NCBI GenBank assembly: GCA_947494975.1
Contig: CANLXA010000002.1
Coordinates: 1,015,391-1,079,390 of the forward strand
Length of the DNA: 64,000 nucleotides
Direction: 5' to 3'
DNA from: an uncultured Roseicyclus sp.
Lineage (GTDB): Bacteria > Pseudomonadota > Alphaproteobacteria > Rhodobacterales > Rhodobacteraceae
A program made the translations under genes and the position numbers. The notes below the pieces were generated by a model. The model did no database searches, was not told the origin of the DNA, and saw nothing but the letters and a program-made list of their open reading frames with translations. This document shows, one piece after another, positions 20,659 through 29,196 of the stretch. The number at the start of each line of letters is the position of its first letter. Position 1 is the stretch's first letter.

Positions 20659-21951
20659 TCAGGCCGTTGCGGCGGAAAGCGCCCGGTCCAGATCCGCAAT
20701 CAGATCGTCGCAATCCTCCGTCCCGATGGAGACCCGAACCACGTTCGGCGCGGCCCCGGCGGCCTCCTGCTGCTCCGGCGTCAATTGCCGGTGGGTCGTG
20801 GAGGCGGAATGGATAATCAGCGAGCGCGTATCCCCCAGATTGGCCACATGGCTGAAGATCTCCAGCGAATCGACCAGCTTCACGCAGGCCTCGTACCCGC
20901 CCTTGACCGCGAACGTGAACAGCGCGCCCGCGCCCTTCGGGCAGACATCCTTGACGCGGTGGTAATAGGGGGAGCTTTCCAGCCCGGCATAGGTCACGAA
21001 ATCGACGCGCGGGTCGGCCTCCAGCCAATTGGCGATCTTCACCGCATTCTCCACATGCCGATCCATGCGCAGGCTCAGCGTCTCGATCCCCATCAGCGTG
21101 TAATGGGCGGCCTGCGGGTTCATCGTCATCCCCAGATCGCGCAGGCCAATGGCGATGCCGTGGAACGTGTAGGCCAGCGGGCCGAACGTCTCATGGAACT
21201 TCAACCCGTGATAGGCAGGCTCCGGCGCACTCATCGACGGAAACTTGTCCGAGGCCGACCAATCAAATGTGCCTGAATCCACCACACATCCCCCCGTCAC
21301 CGTGCCGTTACCGGTCAGGTACTTCGTGGTGGAGTGCACCACCAACGTCGCCCCATGCTCGATCGGGCGGTGCAGGTAGGGTGTGGCCGTGGTGTTGTCG
21401 ATAATCAGTGGAAGGCCCGCTTCATCGGCAATATCGGCCACCGCGCGCACATCCATGATGTAGCCGCCGGGATTGGCAATCGCCTCGCCGAAGATCGCCC
21501 GCGTATCGTCGTCCACCGCCGCCTTGATCGCGTCGAGGTCATCAAAATCAACAAACTTGGCTGACCAGCCAAAGCGCCTGATTGTCTGGCTGAATTGCGT
21601 GACCGAGCCGCCGTAAAGCCGTGTCGACACAACAATGTTGCGCCCCGGCGCCATCAGCGGGAACAGCGCCATGATCTGCGCCGCATGGCCCGACGAACAG
21701 CAGACCGCGCCCGCACCGCCCTCCAGTGTGGCGATCCGCTCCTGCAACACCGCCACCGTCGGGTTCGTCAGGCGCGAATAGATGTAGCCCACCTCCTGCA
21801 GGTTGAACAAAGCCGCCGCATGTTCGGCATCCCGAAACACATAAGCCGTGGTTTGATAAATCGGCGTCTGCCGCGCACCGGTCGCGGGATCCGGCCGCGC
21901 ACCTGCATGGATCTGAAGCGTATCGAAGCCGTAGCTGGGGCCGTCCGTCAT
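20659..21951 (-). CDS. metY: O-acetylhomoserine sulfhydrylase (PLP enzyme)
   Basis: This 430-residue protein of the Cys/Met metabolism PLP family has the Schiff-base lysine in VVHSTTKYLTGNG (K210), an upstream SSGHAAQIMAL substrate/PLP loop and the N-terminal YGFDTLQIHAGARPDPATGA. The length of about 430 and the insert after residue 230 fit O-acetylhomoserine (thiol)-lyases rather than cystathionine enzymes (about 390). It makes homocysteine from O-acetylhomoserine and sulfide. It is divergent from the NDUFA12 gene. Confidence 0.93.
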   Translation of the reverse strand: MTDGPSYGFDTLQIHAGARPDPATGARQTPIYQTTAYVFRDAEHAAALFNLQEVGYIYSRLTNPTVAVLQERIATLEGGAGAVCCSSGHAAQIMALFPLMAPGRNIVVSTRLYGGSVTQFSQTIRRFGWSAKFVDFDDLDAIKAAVDDDTRAIFGEAIANPGGYIMDVRAVADIADEAGLPLIIDNTTATPYLHRPIEHGATLVVHSTTKYLTGNGTVTGGCVVDSGTFDWSASDKFPSMSAPEPAYHGLKFHETFGPLAYTFHGIAIGLRDLGMTMNPQAAHYTLMGIETLSLRMDRHVENAVKIANWLEADPRVDFVTYAGLESSPYYHRVKDVCPKGAGALFTFAVKGGYEACVKLVDSLEIFSHVANLGDTRSLIIHSASTTHRQLTPEQQEAAGAAPNVVRVSIGTEDCDDLIADLDRALSAATA

Positions 21952-22266
21952 GTTTCTCTCTCCCTCGATCTCCGTTGCCCTCTCCTACGCCAAGCCGCCC
22001 CCCGGCTGCAATCGCCCCCGATCCGGCCCGGCCCATGGCGGCATCCTTTCTCCGCCCCCAAATACCCCGGCTTCCCTTCCTTGTTTCAAAAATATCCCGG
22101 GGGCGTCGCCGCCGGCGACGGGGGCAGCGCCCCCACCTGAGCCCTGCGAGGCAAAAAGAATGCGGGCAGGGCCCGCGTCGCCGGGTCAAAGCGCGACGGC
22201 ATGGCACTGGACGCCCCGCAATCAAACAGGCACATAGGCGCCAACGTACTTGTGTGGACACCCGAT
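21952..22266. other. Divergent intergenic region with GC-rich hairpins
   Basis: No gene is seen in this 315-bp gap between metY and the NDUFA12 gene, which must hold both promoters. Two adjoining perfect hairpins lie at 22105-22119 (GTCGCCG/CGGCGAC) and 22120-22134 (GGGGGC/GCCCCC), preceded by TTTCAAAAATATCCCGGGGG. Sequences of this type are scattered through many Rhodobacterales genomes and usually act as REP-like or terminator elements, although here they sit upstream of both genes. Confidence 0.5.
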
Positions 22267-22644
22267 ATGCTCAATTTCCTCAAACGCCTCGTTACCTGGT
22301 GGGACGGCCAGACCATCGGCACGCAGCTTTTCACCGCGCGCAATGGTGAGAAGGTAGGTGAGGACGGGCAGGGCAATATCTTCTACCGAAATGCCGACGA
22401 CAGCAAACGCTGGGTCATCTACAACGGCCTGGTCGAAGCCTCGCGCGTCGATCCCGAATGGCATGGATGGCTGCACCACACTTGGGACGAGCCACCGTCC
22501 GAACGCCCGGTTCCCCACAAATCCTGGGAAAAGCCGCACCTGCCGAACCTGACAGGCACGGCGCGGGCCTACGCGCCCGCGGGCTCCCTGCGGCATGCCG
22601 AACCTGCCGACCGCCGCGATTACGAGGCGTGGAGCCCGGAATAA
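22267..22644 (+). CDS. NADH:ubiquinone oxidoreductase accessory subunit NDUFA12
   Basis: The 125-residue protein carries the NDUFA12 signature: [37 protein letters not shown] and [17 protein letters not shown], ending in [10 protein letters not shown]. It is a supernumerary complex I subunit shared by mitochondria and alphaproteobacteria and binds on the matrix/cytoplasmic arm. ATG 22267 is chosen because [12 protein letters not shown] is the usual start. It is followed by mlaD, the standard alphaproteobacterial neighbour. Confidence 0.93.
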   Translation: MLNFLKRLVTWWDGQTIGTQLFTARNGEKVGEDGQGNIFYRNADDSKRWVIYNGLVEASRVDPEWHGWLHHTWDEPPSERPVPHKSWEKPHLPNLTGTARAYAPAGSLRHAEPADRRDYEAWSPE

Positions 22645-22713
22645 GCCTGCCGGTGGGCGGCCAACCGAAATCCGCCCCTTGGCCTTACGCCGCGCGACGG
22701 CTATGCCGGTGTC

Positions 22714-23169
22714 ATGGCTGAAACCGATCATTCCTTCACAGAAATCGCCACCGGCGCCGTTGTGGTGGCCGCGGCCATCGGCTTTTTCTTCTACGCCTCC
22801 GGCACCGGCAGCGTGTCGCAGGCTGGATCCTACGAATTGCAGGCCTCGTTCCGCTCCGCCGAGGGGATCTCGGTCGGCACCGAGGTGCGCTTGGGCGGCG
22901 TGCAGATCGGGACCGTCACGGCGCTGGAACTGAACCCCGATACGTTCCTGGCCGAAACCACCTTTTCAGTGGCCGACGCGATCATTCTGCCCGATGACAG
23001 CGCCATTGCGGTGGCCTCCGAAGGCCTGCTCGGCGGCTCGTTCGTGGAGGTGATCCCGGGCGGCTCGCCGTTCAATCTGGAACCGGGCGGCGAAATCCTC
23101 GATACGCAATCCTCGGTCAGCCTGATCACGCTCCTGCTGCGTTTCGTCTCCGGAAGCGATGACGGCTAG
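22714..23169 (+). CDS. mlaD: MlaD-type MCE-domain lipid transport protein
   Basis: This 151-residue protein has one N-terminal membrane anchor (TGAVVVAAAIGFFFYASG, about residues 13-30) followed by a single MCE domain (YELQASFRSAEGISVGTEVR, then GGVQIGTVTALEL and GLLGGSFVEVIPGG). MlaD hexamers carry phospholipids across the periplasm with the MlaFEB ABC transporter, which is not in the window. The gene ends 3 bases before the DUF2155 start, so the two are likely co-transcribed. Confidence 0.9.
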   Translation: MAETDHSFTEIATGAVVVAAAIGFFFYASGTGSVSQAGSYELQASFRSAEGISVGTEVRLGGVQIGTVTALELNPDTFLAETTFSVADAIILPDDSAIAVASEGLLGGSFVEVIPGGSPFNLEPGGEILDTQSSVSLITLLLRFVSGSDDG

Positions 23170-23172
23170 ATC

Positions 23173-23763
23173 ATGCTGTTCCGCGCGATCCCCATAGCCC
23201 TTCTGACCCTATCGGTCGCGGCGCCGCCTTCCGCGTGGGCGCAGCAGTTCGACAATTTCGACGGCACCGCCAATGACGCGTTCGAAGGTTTTCAGCTTGA
23301 GCCCGGCGACGCGGTCGACGACACCGATCTGAGCCTGTCCGATGAGGGCGGGCTGGTGCCCAATGACGCGGGCGCGGGTGATATCACGCTGAACCTGGGC
23401 GCCAGGCCGCAAGGCACGTTCAGCACCTTTCCCGGCGTGACCGGCCCCGTCACCTCCGTCAGCCAGCCCGCGACCGGGCAGGGGAGTGTCGTGTCGCTTC
23501 GCGCGCTCGACAAGATGTTGGGCCAGCCGACGGATATCGAATTGTCGATGGGGCAAACGGTGGTGTTCGGGCGCATCGCGATCCGGGTGATCGAATGCCG
23601 CTATCCGGCGGCGGATCCGGGCGGGGATGCCTTTGCCCATCTCGAAGTGCTCGACCTTGAGGGGGTGACGCTCTTCGACGGCTGGATGATCGCATCGTCA
23701 CCGGCGCTGAACGCCCTGGAACATGCGCGATACGATGTGTGGGTTCTGGGCTGCGACGCCTGA
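23173..23763 (+). CDS. Secreted DUF2155-domain protein
   Basis: The 196-residue product has a signal peptide (MLFRAIPIALLTLSVAAPPS, cleavage after AWA), an acidic linker, then a DUF2155 domain over the last about 95 residues (VVSLRALDKMLGQPTDIEL, FGRIAIRVIECRYP, FDGWMIASSPALNALEHARY, VWVLGC). DUF2155 proteins are periplasmic and of unknown function, and are conserved next to aat and mlaD in alphaproteobacteria. The two cysteines (ECRY, LGCD) may form a disulfide. Confidence 0.88.
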   Translation: MLFRAIPIALLTLSVAAPPSAWAQQFDNFDGTANDAFEGFQLEPGDAVDDTDLSLSDEGGLVPNDAGAGDITLNLGARPQGTFSTFPGVTGPVTSVSQPATGQGSVVSLRALDKMLGQPTDIELSMGQTVVFGRIAIRVIECRYPAADPGGDAFAHLEVLDLEGVTLFDGWMIASSPALNALEHARYDVWVLGCDA

Positions 23764-23773
23764 CGGATCCGGA

Positions 23774-24418
23774 TCACACGTCCAATGCCGCGCATGCGGG
23801 CAGCGCCATGAAATCCGCAGGCAGCATCAGGGCATGAGCCAGTTGCGCCCGGTAATCGGCGCGTGCGATCTCAACCGCGCCCAAGCTTTGCAGGTGGTCC
23901 GTCACGAATTGGGTGTCGAACAGGATGAACCCGCCCATCCGCAAGCGATGCACCAGATGCGCCAGCGCCAGTTTCGAAGCCCCGGTGCGGCGCGAAAACA
24001 TGCTTTCGCCGAAAAACGCGGCCCCCATCGCCACGCCGAATACGCCGCCCGCCAGCCCTTCATCATCCCAGATCTCGACCGAATGCGCCATGCCGCGCGC
24101 ATGGAGCGCCAGGTAGCAGGCCGACAGGCTATCGTTGATCCAGGTTGGTTCCCGGTCCGCGCAACCCTCCAGCACCTCGGAGAAATGGTGATCGATCCGC
24201 ACGTCATAGCCGCCACGCCGGATCGTGCGCCGCAGTGAGCGCGAGATGTGGAACGCGTCGAGCGGAAACACGCCGCGCCGCTTGGGATCGACCCAGAACA
24301 CTTCAGGGTCGGCGGCGCCCTCGGACATGGGAAAAATGCCAGCCGCATAGGCCCGCACCATCAGCTCGGGGCTGATCGCGGGTTGGGGCGGCTGATACAT
24401 GTCATGGGCCATATCCAT
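23774..24418 (-). CDS. aat: Leucyl/phenylalanyl-tRNA-protein transferase
   Basis: The 214-residue enzyme has the Aat motifs YAAGIFPMSEG, WVDPKRRGVFPLDAFHIS, VEIWDDEGLAGGVFGVAMG and FFGESMFSRRTGASKLAL. It adds Leu or Phe to proteins with N-terminal Arg or Lys for N-end-rule degradation by ClpAP. ATG 24418 follows a GTG at 24421; two further in-frame ATGs lie within 20 bases, so the exact start is open. It converges on the DUF2155 gene with a 10-base gap, and a long structured gap separates it from accC. Confidence 0.93.
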   Translation of the reverse strand: MDMAHDMYQPPQPAISPELMVRAYAAGIFPMSEGAADPEVFWVDPKRRGVFPLDAFHISRSLRRTIRRGGYDVRIDHHFSEVLEGCADREPTWINDSLSACYLALHARGMAHSVEIWDDEGLAGGVFGVAMGAAFFGESMFSRRTGASKLALAHLVHRLRMGGFILFDTQFVTDHLQSLGAVEIARADYRAQLAHALMLPADFMALPACAALDV

Positions 24419-24836
24419 CACCTAGGGTCGAATTCCTCAAAAGCCCATTAAAACTTGGGTCATTTTCCCCGATTTTGGGCGATTACTTCGGATTAAGCCG
24501 ATGTTAAGGCTGCCATGTTGGTATGATGGCTTGGAATTCCAAGATGCCGGGCACAACGCCCGGTTGCAGTTGCGATCGGCTCTCCGATCCGGCGGATGTC
24601 AGGCCCCCTTGCGGGCTCCCGGAAACGGGACCGTCGGATGATCCGATCCACCATGTGCATCCGGACTGCCCAAGCCATTGGGCAGCACAATCGGTCTGCT
24701 TTCGGGCGGCGCCGCCCTCCTTGCACATTGCCGCGACGGGCCGTTGCAGCCCCGAGTGCCTTATTTCCGAGAGGTCCGCATCACGGGGCCGCCATTCATC
24801 GGCGCGCCCTGACCTTCGGCTGCACAATCGCCGTTA
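24419..24836. other. Intergenic region dense in perfect stem-loops; possible structured RNA
   Basis: This 418-bp gap lies between accC and aat, both on the minus strand. Between 24547 and 24747 I count eight successive hairpins, including CCGGGC/GCCCGG (24547-24563), GATCGG/CCGATC with a 4-base loop (24574-24589), TCCCG-GAAA-CGGGA (24617-24630), TCGGA/TCCGA (24634-24646), CTGCCCA/TGGGCAG (24666-24685) and the palindrome GGGCGGCGCCGCCC (24704-24717). A plus-strand frame (24523-24885) runs through it but overlaps the accC end and does not resemble a protein. It matches no RNA family I can recognise (not SRP, RNase P, tmRNA or tRNA). Confidence 0.45.
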
Positions 24837-26183
24837 TCAGCCGAGGTTCTTTTCCAGCCAGCCTTCCAGCCAGTGGATGGTGTAATCGCCCGTCTGCACC
24901 GCATTCGCCTGTAACAACTCGCTAAACAGCGGCACGGTGGTGTCGATCCCGTCCACGATCAACTCACCCAACGCGCGGTTCAGGCGGGCCAGCGCTTCCG
25001 GCCGGTCGCGGCCATGCACGATGAGTTTGGCGATCAGCGAATCATAATAGGGCGGGATGCGGTAGCCATCGTAAAGCGCGCTATCCATACGCACGCCAAG
25101 GCCACCGGGGGCGTGATACTGGCTGATCGTGCCGGGGCACGGCGCGAAATTCGGCAGCTTTTCGGCGTTGATCCGCACCTCGATGGCGTGGCCGTTCACC
25201 TGCAGATCCTCCTGCCGGAACGACATCGGCAAACCGGCGGCGACGCGGATCTGCTCCCGCACGAGATCCACCCCCATGATCGCCTCGGTTACGGGGTGTT
25301 CAACCTGAAGGCGTGTGTTCATCTCGATGAAATAGAATTCGCCGTCCTCGTACAGAAATTCGATGGTTCCCGCGCCTTCATAGCCCAGTTCGGCCACCGC
25401 ATTGGCGCAGATCATCCCGATTTCGGACCGAGTCGCCGCATCGATGGCGGGGCCGGGGGCCTCCTCGAACACCTTCTGGTGGCGGCGCTGAAGCGAACAA
25501 TCGCGTTCGCCGAGATGCACGGCATTGCCCTTGCCGTCGCCAAAGACCTGTACCTCGATATGGCGCGGCCGCCCGAGATACTTCTCGATATAGACCTCGT
25601 CATTGCCGAACGCGGCCTTGGCCTCGGACCGGGCGGAGCCGAAGGCCGTATCGATCTCAGCGGCGGATTTGGCGAGCTTCATGCCGCGCCCGCCGCCGCC
25701 TGCCGTGGCCTTCACGATCACCGGATAGCCGAAATCCTCACCGATCTGGCGCGCGGCGGCCAAGTCGGCCACGCCGCCCTCTGATCCCGGCACGCAGGGG
25801 ATGCCCAGACGCTTGGCGGTTTCCTTGGCGGTGATCTTGTCGCCCATCATGCGGATATGTTCGGCGGACGGGCCGATGAACTTGATGCCGTGGTCTTCCA
25901 CGGCCTGCACGAAGGCGGCGTTCTCGGACAGGAAACCGTAGCCGGGGTGAATCGCCTCGGCCCCGGTGATCTCACAGGCCGACAGGATTGCCGACATGCT
26001 CAGATAGCTGTCGGTGCCCGCGGGCGGCCCGATACAGACGGATTCGTCGGCCATGCGCACATGCATCGCGTCGGTGTCGGCGGTGGAATGCACAGCGACC
26101 GATTCCACCCCCATCTCGCGGGCGGCGCGGATGACGCGGAGCGCGATCTCGCCACGATTGGCGATCAGGATCTTGCGGAACAT
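24837..26183 (-). CDS. accC: Acetyl-CoA carboxylase biotin carboxylase subunit
   Basis: This 448-residue protein begins MFRKILIANRGEIALRVIRA and has the ATP-grasp elements KATAGGGGRGMKL and the biotin carboxylase signature YIEKYLGRPRHIEVQVFGD, followed by EMNTRLQVEHPVTE. It carboxylates the biotin on AccB, the first half of malonyl-CoA synthesis. It lies 15 bases after accB. The length is normal. Confidence 0.97.
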   Translation of the reverse strand: MFRKILIANRGEIALRVIRAAREMGVESVAVHSTADTDAMHVRMADESVCIGPPAGTDSYLSMSAILSACEITGAEAIHPGYGFLSENAAFVQAVEDHGIKFIGPSAEHIRMMGDKITAKETAKRLGIPCVPGSEGGVADLAAARQIGEDFGYPVIVKATAGGGGRGMKLAKSAAEIDTAFGSARSEAKAAFGNDEVYIEKYLGRPRHIEVQVFGDGKGNAVHLGERDCSLQRRHQKVFEEAPGPAIDAATRSEIGMICANAVAELGYEGAGTIEFLYEDGEFYFIEMNTRLQVEHPVTEAIMGVDLVREQIRVAAGLPMSFRQEDLQVNGHAIEVRINAEKLPNFAPCPGTISQYHAPGGLGVRMDSALYDGYRIPPYYDSLIAKLIVHGRDRPEALARLNRALGELIVDGIDTTVPLFSELLQANAVQTGDYTIHWLEGWLEKNLG

Positions 26184-26198
26184 ACGCTCGCCCTTTGG

Positions 26199-26696
26199 TT
26201 ATTCGATGATCATCAGCGGCGCGCCGTATTCGACGGGCGCCTGGTCTTCCACGAGGATGCGTTTGACCGTGCCGGCGCGGGGGGCGGGGATCTGGTTCAT
26301 CGTCTTCATGGCTTCGACGATCAGCAGGGTTTGCCCCTCCGTCACCTTGTCGCCCACGCTCACGAAGGCGGGCGATCCGGGCTCGGCCTGCAGATAAACG
26401 GTGCCAACCATGGGCGAGGTAACCGCTCCGGGCGCCTGGGCGGGATCCTCGGGGGTTGGTGCGGGCCCCGCAGCAGCGGCAGGTCCCGATGCCGCGGGCG
26501 CGGCGGGGGCCGCAGCCGGAGCAGGGGCCGAAGCGGTGTGTGTCACCACGTTATGCTGCTTGGCGACGCGGACGTTCAGCCAATCGTTTTCGCCATATTC
26601 GCGTTTCACATGTAGTTCGGTCAGGTCGTTATCCTGCAGTACCTCTGCCAGCGCCTTGATGAAGGCCACATCCTTGTCGTGCGATCGTTCCGCCAT
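26199..26696 (-). CDS. accB: Acetyl-CoA carboxylase biotin carboxyl carrier protein
   Basis: The 165-residue protein has an N-terminal helix region (VAFIKALAEVLQDNDLTELH), an Ala/Pro-rich flexible linker (about residues 55-85) and a biotinyl domain ending in VEAMKTMNQIPA, with the biotinylated lysine near K131. ATG 26696 has GGAGAGG upstream; the longer frame adds non-conserved residues. accB-accC form an operon and supply the carrier for fatty acid synthesis. Confidence 0.96.
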   Translation of the reverse strand: MAERSHDKDVAFIKALAEVLQDNDLTELHVKREYGENDWLNVRVAKQHNVVTHTASAPAPAAAPAAPAASGPAAAAGPAPTPEDPAQAPGAVTSPMVGTVYLQAEPGSPAFVSVGDKVTEGQTLLIVEAMKTMNQIPAPRAGTVKRILVEDQAPVEYGAPLMIIE

Positions 26697-26905
26697 TCTG
26701 CACCTCTCCCCGTCCGCTCTGTCGCGCGCCCCGCATCCGGGGTCTCTGTCCCAAGCGCTATAGCGCAGGGTTGACCCGGGGAAAAGCCGCCCCGTTCGGA
26801 CGCATATGGAGGGTTCATCCGCCAATTGCAGCCACCCCGTGCCCAAAAAGGCGGCAAATCTGGACAAAGGGGCGGCCTGGAGGATAGGACAAGCGCTCCA
26901 GAAAT

Positions 26906-26921
26906 TTTACCATTTGATAAA
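26906..26921. promoter_or_regulatory. Candidate RutR operator upstream of preT
   Basis: TTTACCATTTGATAAA agrees with the published E. coli RutR consensus TTGACCA-NN-TGGTCAA at 11 of 14 defined positions and keeps the same 2-base centre. It lies 61 bases before the preT start in an AT-rich patch suited to a promoter. It is weaker than the exact match at 32088, so direct RutR binding here is inference. Confidence 0.5.
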
Positions 26922-26982
26922 TTTTTCAACCCGTGCCAGCCTAATCCCGACCAAGCCAGTCGATCAGCGAGGCCTGCAAGAC

Positions 26983-28317
26983 ATGACGAACAGCCCCCGA
27001 ACCCCCGGTATTGCCGCCGCCCGGCTTGAGGCGGAGATCTTGGCGCAGAACTTCTCGGACCTGCACCCGCCCCTGGATGGGCACGAGGCGTTGGTGGCCG
27101 CGGATCGCTGCTATTTCTGCCATGATGCGCCGTGCATCACCGCCTGTCCCACCGATATCGACATCCCGCTTTTCATCCGCCAGATCGCCACCGGCACACC
27201 CGAAGCGGCGGCGCGGACGATCTTTGAGCAGAACATTCTTGGCGGCATGTGCGCCCGCGTTTGCCCGACCGAGACGCTGTGTGAAGAGGCCTGCGTGCGC
27301 GAAGCGGCGGAGGGTAAGCCGGTGCTGATCGGGCAACTCCAGCGCTACGCCACCGACACGGTCATGGCGGCCGGTGTGCATCCGTTCGAGCGTGCGCCCG
27401 AAACCGGCAAGCGGGTGGCCGTTGTTGGCGCGGGGCCGGCTGGCCTGGCCTGTGCGCATCGGCTTGCGATGCATGGCCATGCGGTGGAGATCTTCGATGC
27501 CCGCCCAAAGGGCGGCGGCCTGAACGAGTACGGTATCGCTTATTACAAGACGACCGATGGCTTTGCGGAGGCTGAGGTGGAGTGGCTGATGAAGATCGGC
27601 GGCATCACGATGCACAACGGCAAGGCGCTTGGCCGCGACATCACGCTGGAGGGCCTGCGCGCGGAGTATGACGCGGTCTTCCTTGGCATGGGGCTGGCCG
27701 GTGTGAATGCGTTGCGCGCCGAGGGTGAGGAACGCGACGGCGTCGTGGATGCCGTTGATTTCATTTCGAACCTGCGCCAGGCCGAGAATCTCGCCGCGCT
27801 GCCCGTCGGGCGCAAGGTTGTGGTCATCGGCGGCGGGATGACGGCGATTGACGCGGCGGTTCAGTCCAAACTTCTGGGTGCGGATGAGGTGACGCTCGTT
27901 TACCGCCGCGATCGCGCCGCGATGCCCGCGAGCGCCTATGAACAGGACCTTGCGGCCTCCAAGGGTGTGCGGTTCATCTTCAACGCGATGCCACTGGAGG
28001 TGCTCGGCAACGGGGCCGCCACGGCGCTGCGCTGCGAATACACCAAGTCCGAAGGGCGCAGCCTGACGGGCACCGGCGAAACCTTTGACCTTGAGGCCGA
28101 TCAGATCCTGAAAGCCATCGGCCAGACCCTCGATGGCGCCCCGGACGGGCTTGCCATCGAAGGCGGCAAGATCGCCGTGACCGGGGCGGGGCGCACCTCC
28201 GCCGACGGCGTCTGGGCCGGGGGCGATTGCGCGTCAGGCGGCGAGGACCTGACCGTTACCGCGGTTGCGGAGGGCCGAGACGCCGCGGAAGACATTCATG
28301 CCAGTCTGGTGGGATAA
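26983..28317 (+). CDS. preT: NAD-dependent dihydropyrimidine dehydrogenase, FAD/Fe-S subunit
   Basis: The 444-residue protein begins with a Fe-S binding helical domain (CYFCHDAPCITACPTDIDIP and CARVCPTETLCEEACVREA). An FAD site VAVVGAGPAGLACAHRL and an NAD site VVVIGGGMTAIDAAVQSKLLG follow, then YRRDRAAMPAS. PreT passes electrons from NADH to PreA, reducing uracil and thymine to their dihydro forms. ATG 26983 is chosen because TNSPRTPGIAAARLEAEIL is the family start. PreA is encoded 1.26 kb downstream on the same strand, after two inserted genes. A RutR-like site precedes the gene. Confidence 0.92.
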   Translation: MTNSPRTPGIAAARLEAEILAQNFSDLHPPLDGHEALVAADRCYFCHDAPCITACPTDIDIPLFIRQIATGTPEAAARTIFEQNILGGMCARVCPTETLCEEACVREAAEGKPVLIGQLQRYATDTVMAAGVHPFERAPETGKRVAVVGAGPAGLACAHRLAMHGHAVEIFDARPKGGGLNEYGIAYYKTTDGFAEAEVEWLMKIGGITMHNGKALGRDITLEGLRAEYDAVFLGMGLAGVNALRAEGEERDGVVDAVDFISNLRQAENLAALPVGRKVVVIGGGMTAIDAAVQSKLLGADEVTLVYRRDRAAMPASAYEQDLAASKGVRFIFNAMPLEVLGNGAATALRCEYTKSEGRSLTGTGETFDLEADQILKAIGQTLDGAPDGLAIEGGKIAVTGAGRTSADGVWAGGDCASGGEDLTVTAVAEGRDAAEDIHASLVG

Positions 28318-28359
28318 TGTGGTATCTTGTGCCCTGTCCAACAGGTTTGGGAGGCCGCG

Positions 28360-29196
28360 ATGACCCTGGAGGTTGATGTCGCGCAGCATTACACGACGGG
28401 TGGATTGATGTCCCGGATTGATGCTGCACTCAAGGATGCGGGCGCGGACCCCGCACATCCATCTTTCGACGATCTCAAGCCGGTGGACGAATTCCACACC
28501 GCGGGGATCGAATCGACGATGGCCCTGCTCGATCAATTGCAGATCGACCCCGGCATGGTGGTCTACGATCTGGGCTGTGGCATTGGTGGCACGGCCCGCC
28601 ACATCGTGCATCGGTACGGCGCGCAGGTCGAGGGCGTGGACCTGACCGAAGAATACGTTGAAACCGGCCGGGCCCTGAACCAGCGGCTGGGGCTGTCCGA
28701 TGCGATCACGCTGCATCAGGGCTCGGTTCTATCGCTGCCGTGGCAGGCAGGCAGTGCCGATCTTGTCACGATGTTCCATGTCGGCATGAACGTTGCCGAC
28801 AAGGCGGCGTTGTTCGCGCAGGTGGCGCAGGTACTGAAACCCGGCGGGCATTTTGCGCTGTTCGATGTGATGCGGGGCGAAAATGGCGATGACCTGGTCT
28901 TTCCGCTGCCGTGGTCCGGTACGCCCGAGACCAGCCATGTCGACGCGCCGGACGCCTATATCGGCGCGGCCCATGACGCCGGGCTTGAAAATGTCGCGCG
29001 CCGCGATCGGACCGAATTCGCCCAACATTACTTCGACCGCGTGTTTCAGGCGATGGCGGCCAACGGCGCCGCACCGGTGGGTATCCACCTGCTGATGTCG
29101 GGTGATCCGGGGCAGAAATTGCGAAACTATGTCGCCAACCTGACATCGGGCCGTGTCACGCCCACCGAGCTGATTTTCAGAAAACCCGAATCATGA
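28360..29196 (+). CDS. SAM-dependent methyltransferase, sarcosine/tocopherol methyltransferase-like
   Basis: This 278-residue class I methyltransferase has motif I VYDLGCGIGGTARHI, the ribose acid in VEGVDLTEEYVE, and the post-II segment ADLVTMFHVGMNVADKAALF. FALFDVMRGENGDD follows, as in the small-molecule N- or C-methyltransferases of the glycine/sarcosine and tocopherol type. GGGAGG precedes ATG 28360. It begins 42 bases after preT and its stop overlaps the next start (ATGA), so it is translated within the preT-preA unit. Its substrate is unknown; it is not a known step of pyrimidine reduction. Confidence 0.82.
   Translation: MTLEVDVAQHYTTGGLMSRIDAALKDAGADPAHPSFDDLKPVDEFHTAGIESTMALLDQLQIDPGMVVYDLGCGIGGTARHIVHRYGAQVEGVDLTEEYVETGRALNQRLGLSDAITLHQGSVLSLPWQAGSADLVTMFHVGMNVADKAALFAQVAQVLKPGGHFALFDVMRGENGDDLVFPLPWSGTPETSHVDAPDAYIGAAHDAGLENVARRDRTEFAQHYFDRVFQAMAANGAAPVGIHLLMSGDPGQKLRNYVANLTSGRVTPTELIFRKPES

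Noticed and set aside
24523..24885. Plus-strand 120-residue frame in the accC-aat gap
   Set aside because: It runs into the accC 3' end, has no ribosome site and no protein-like pattern; the DNA is better described by its hairpins.
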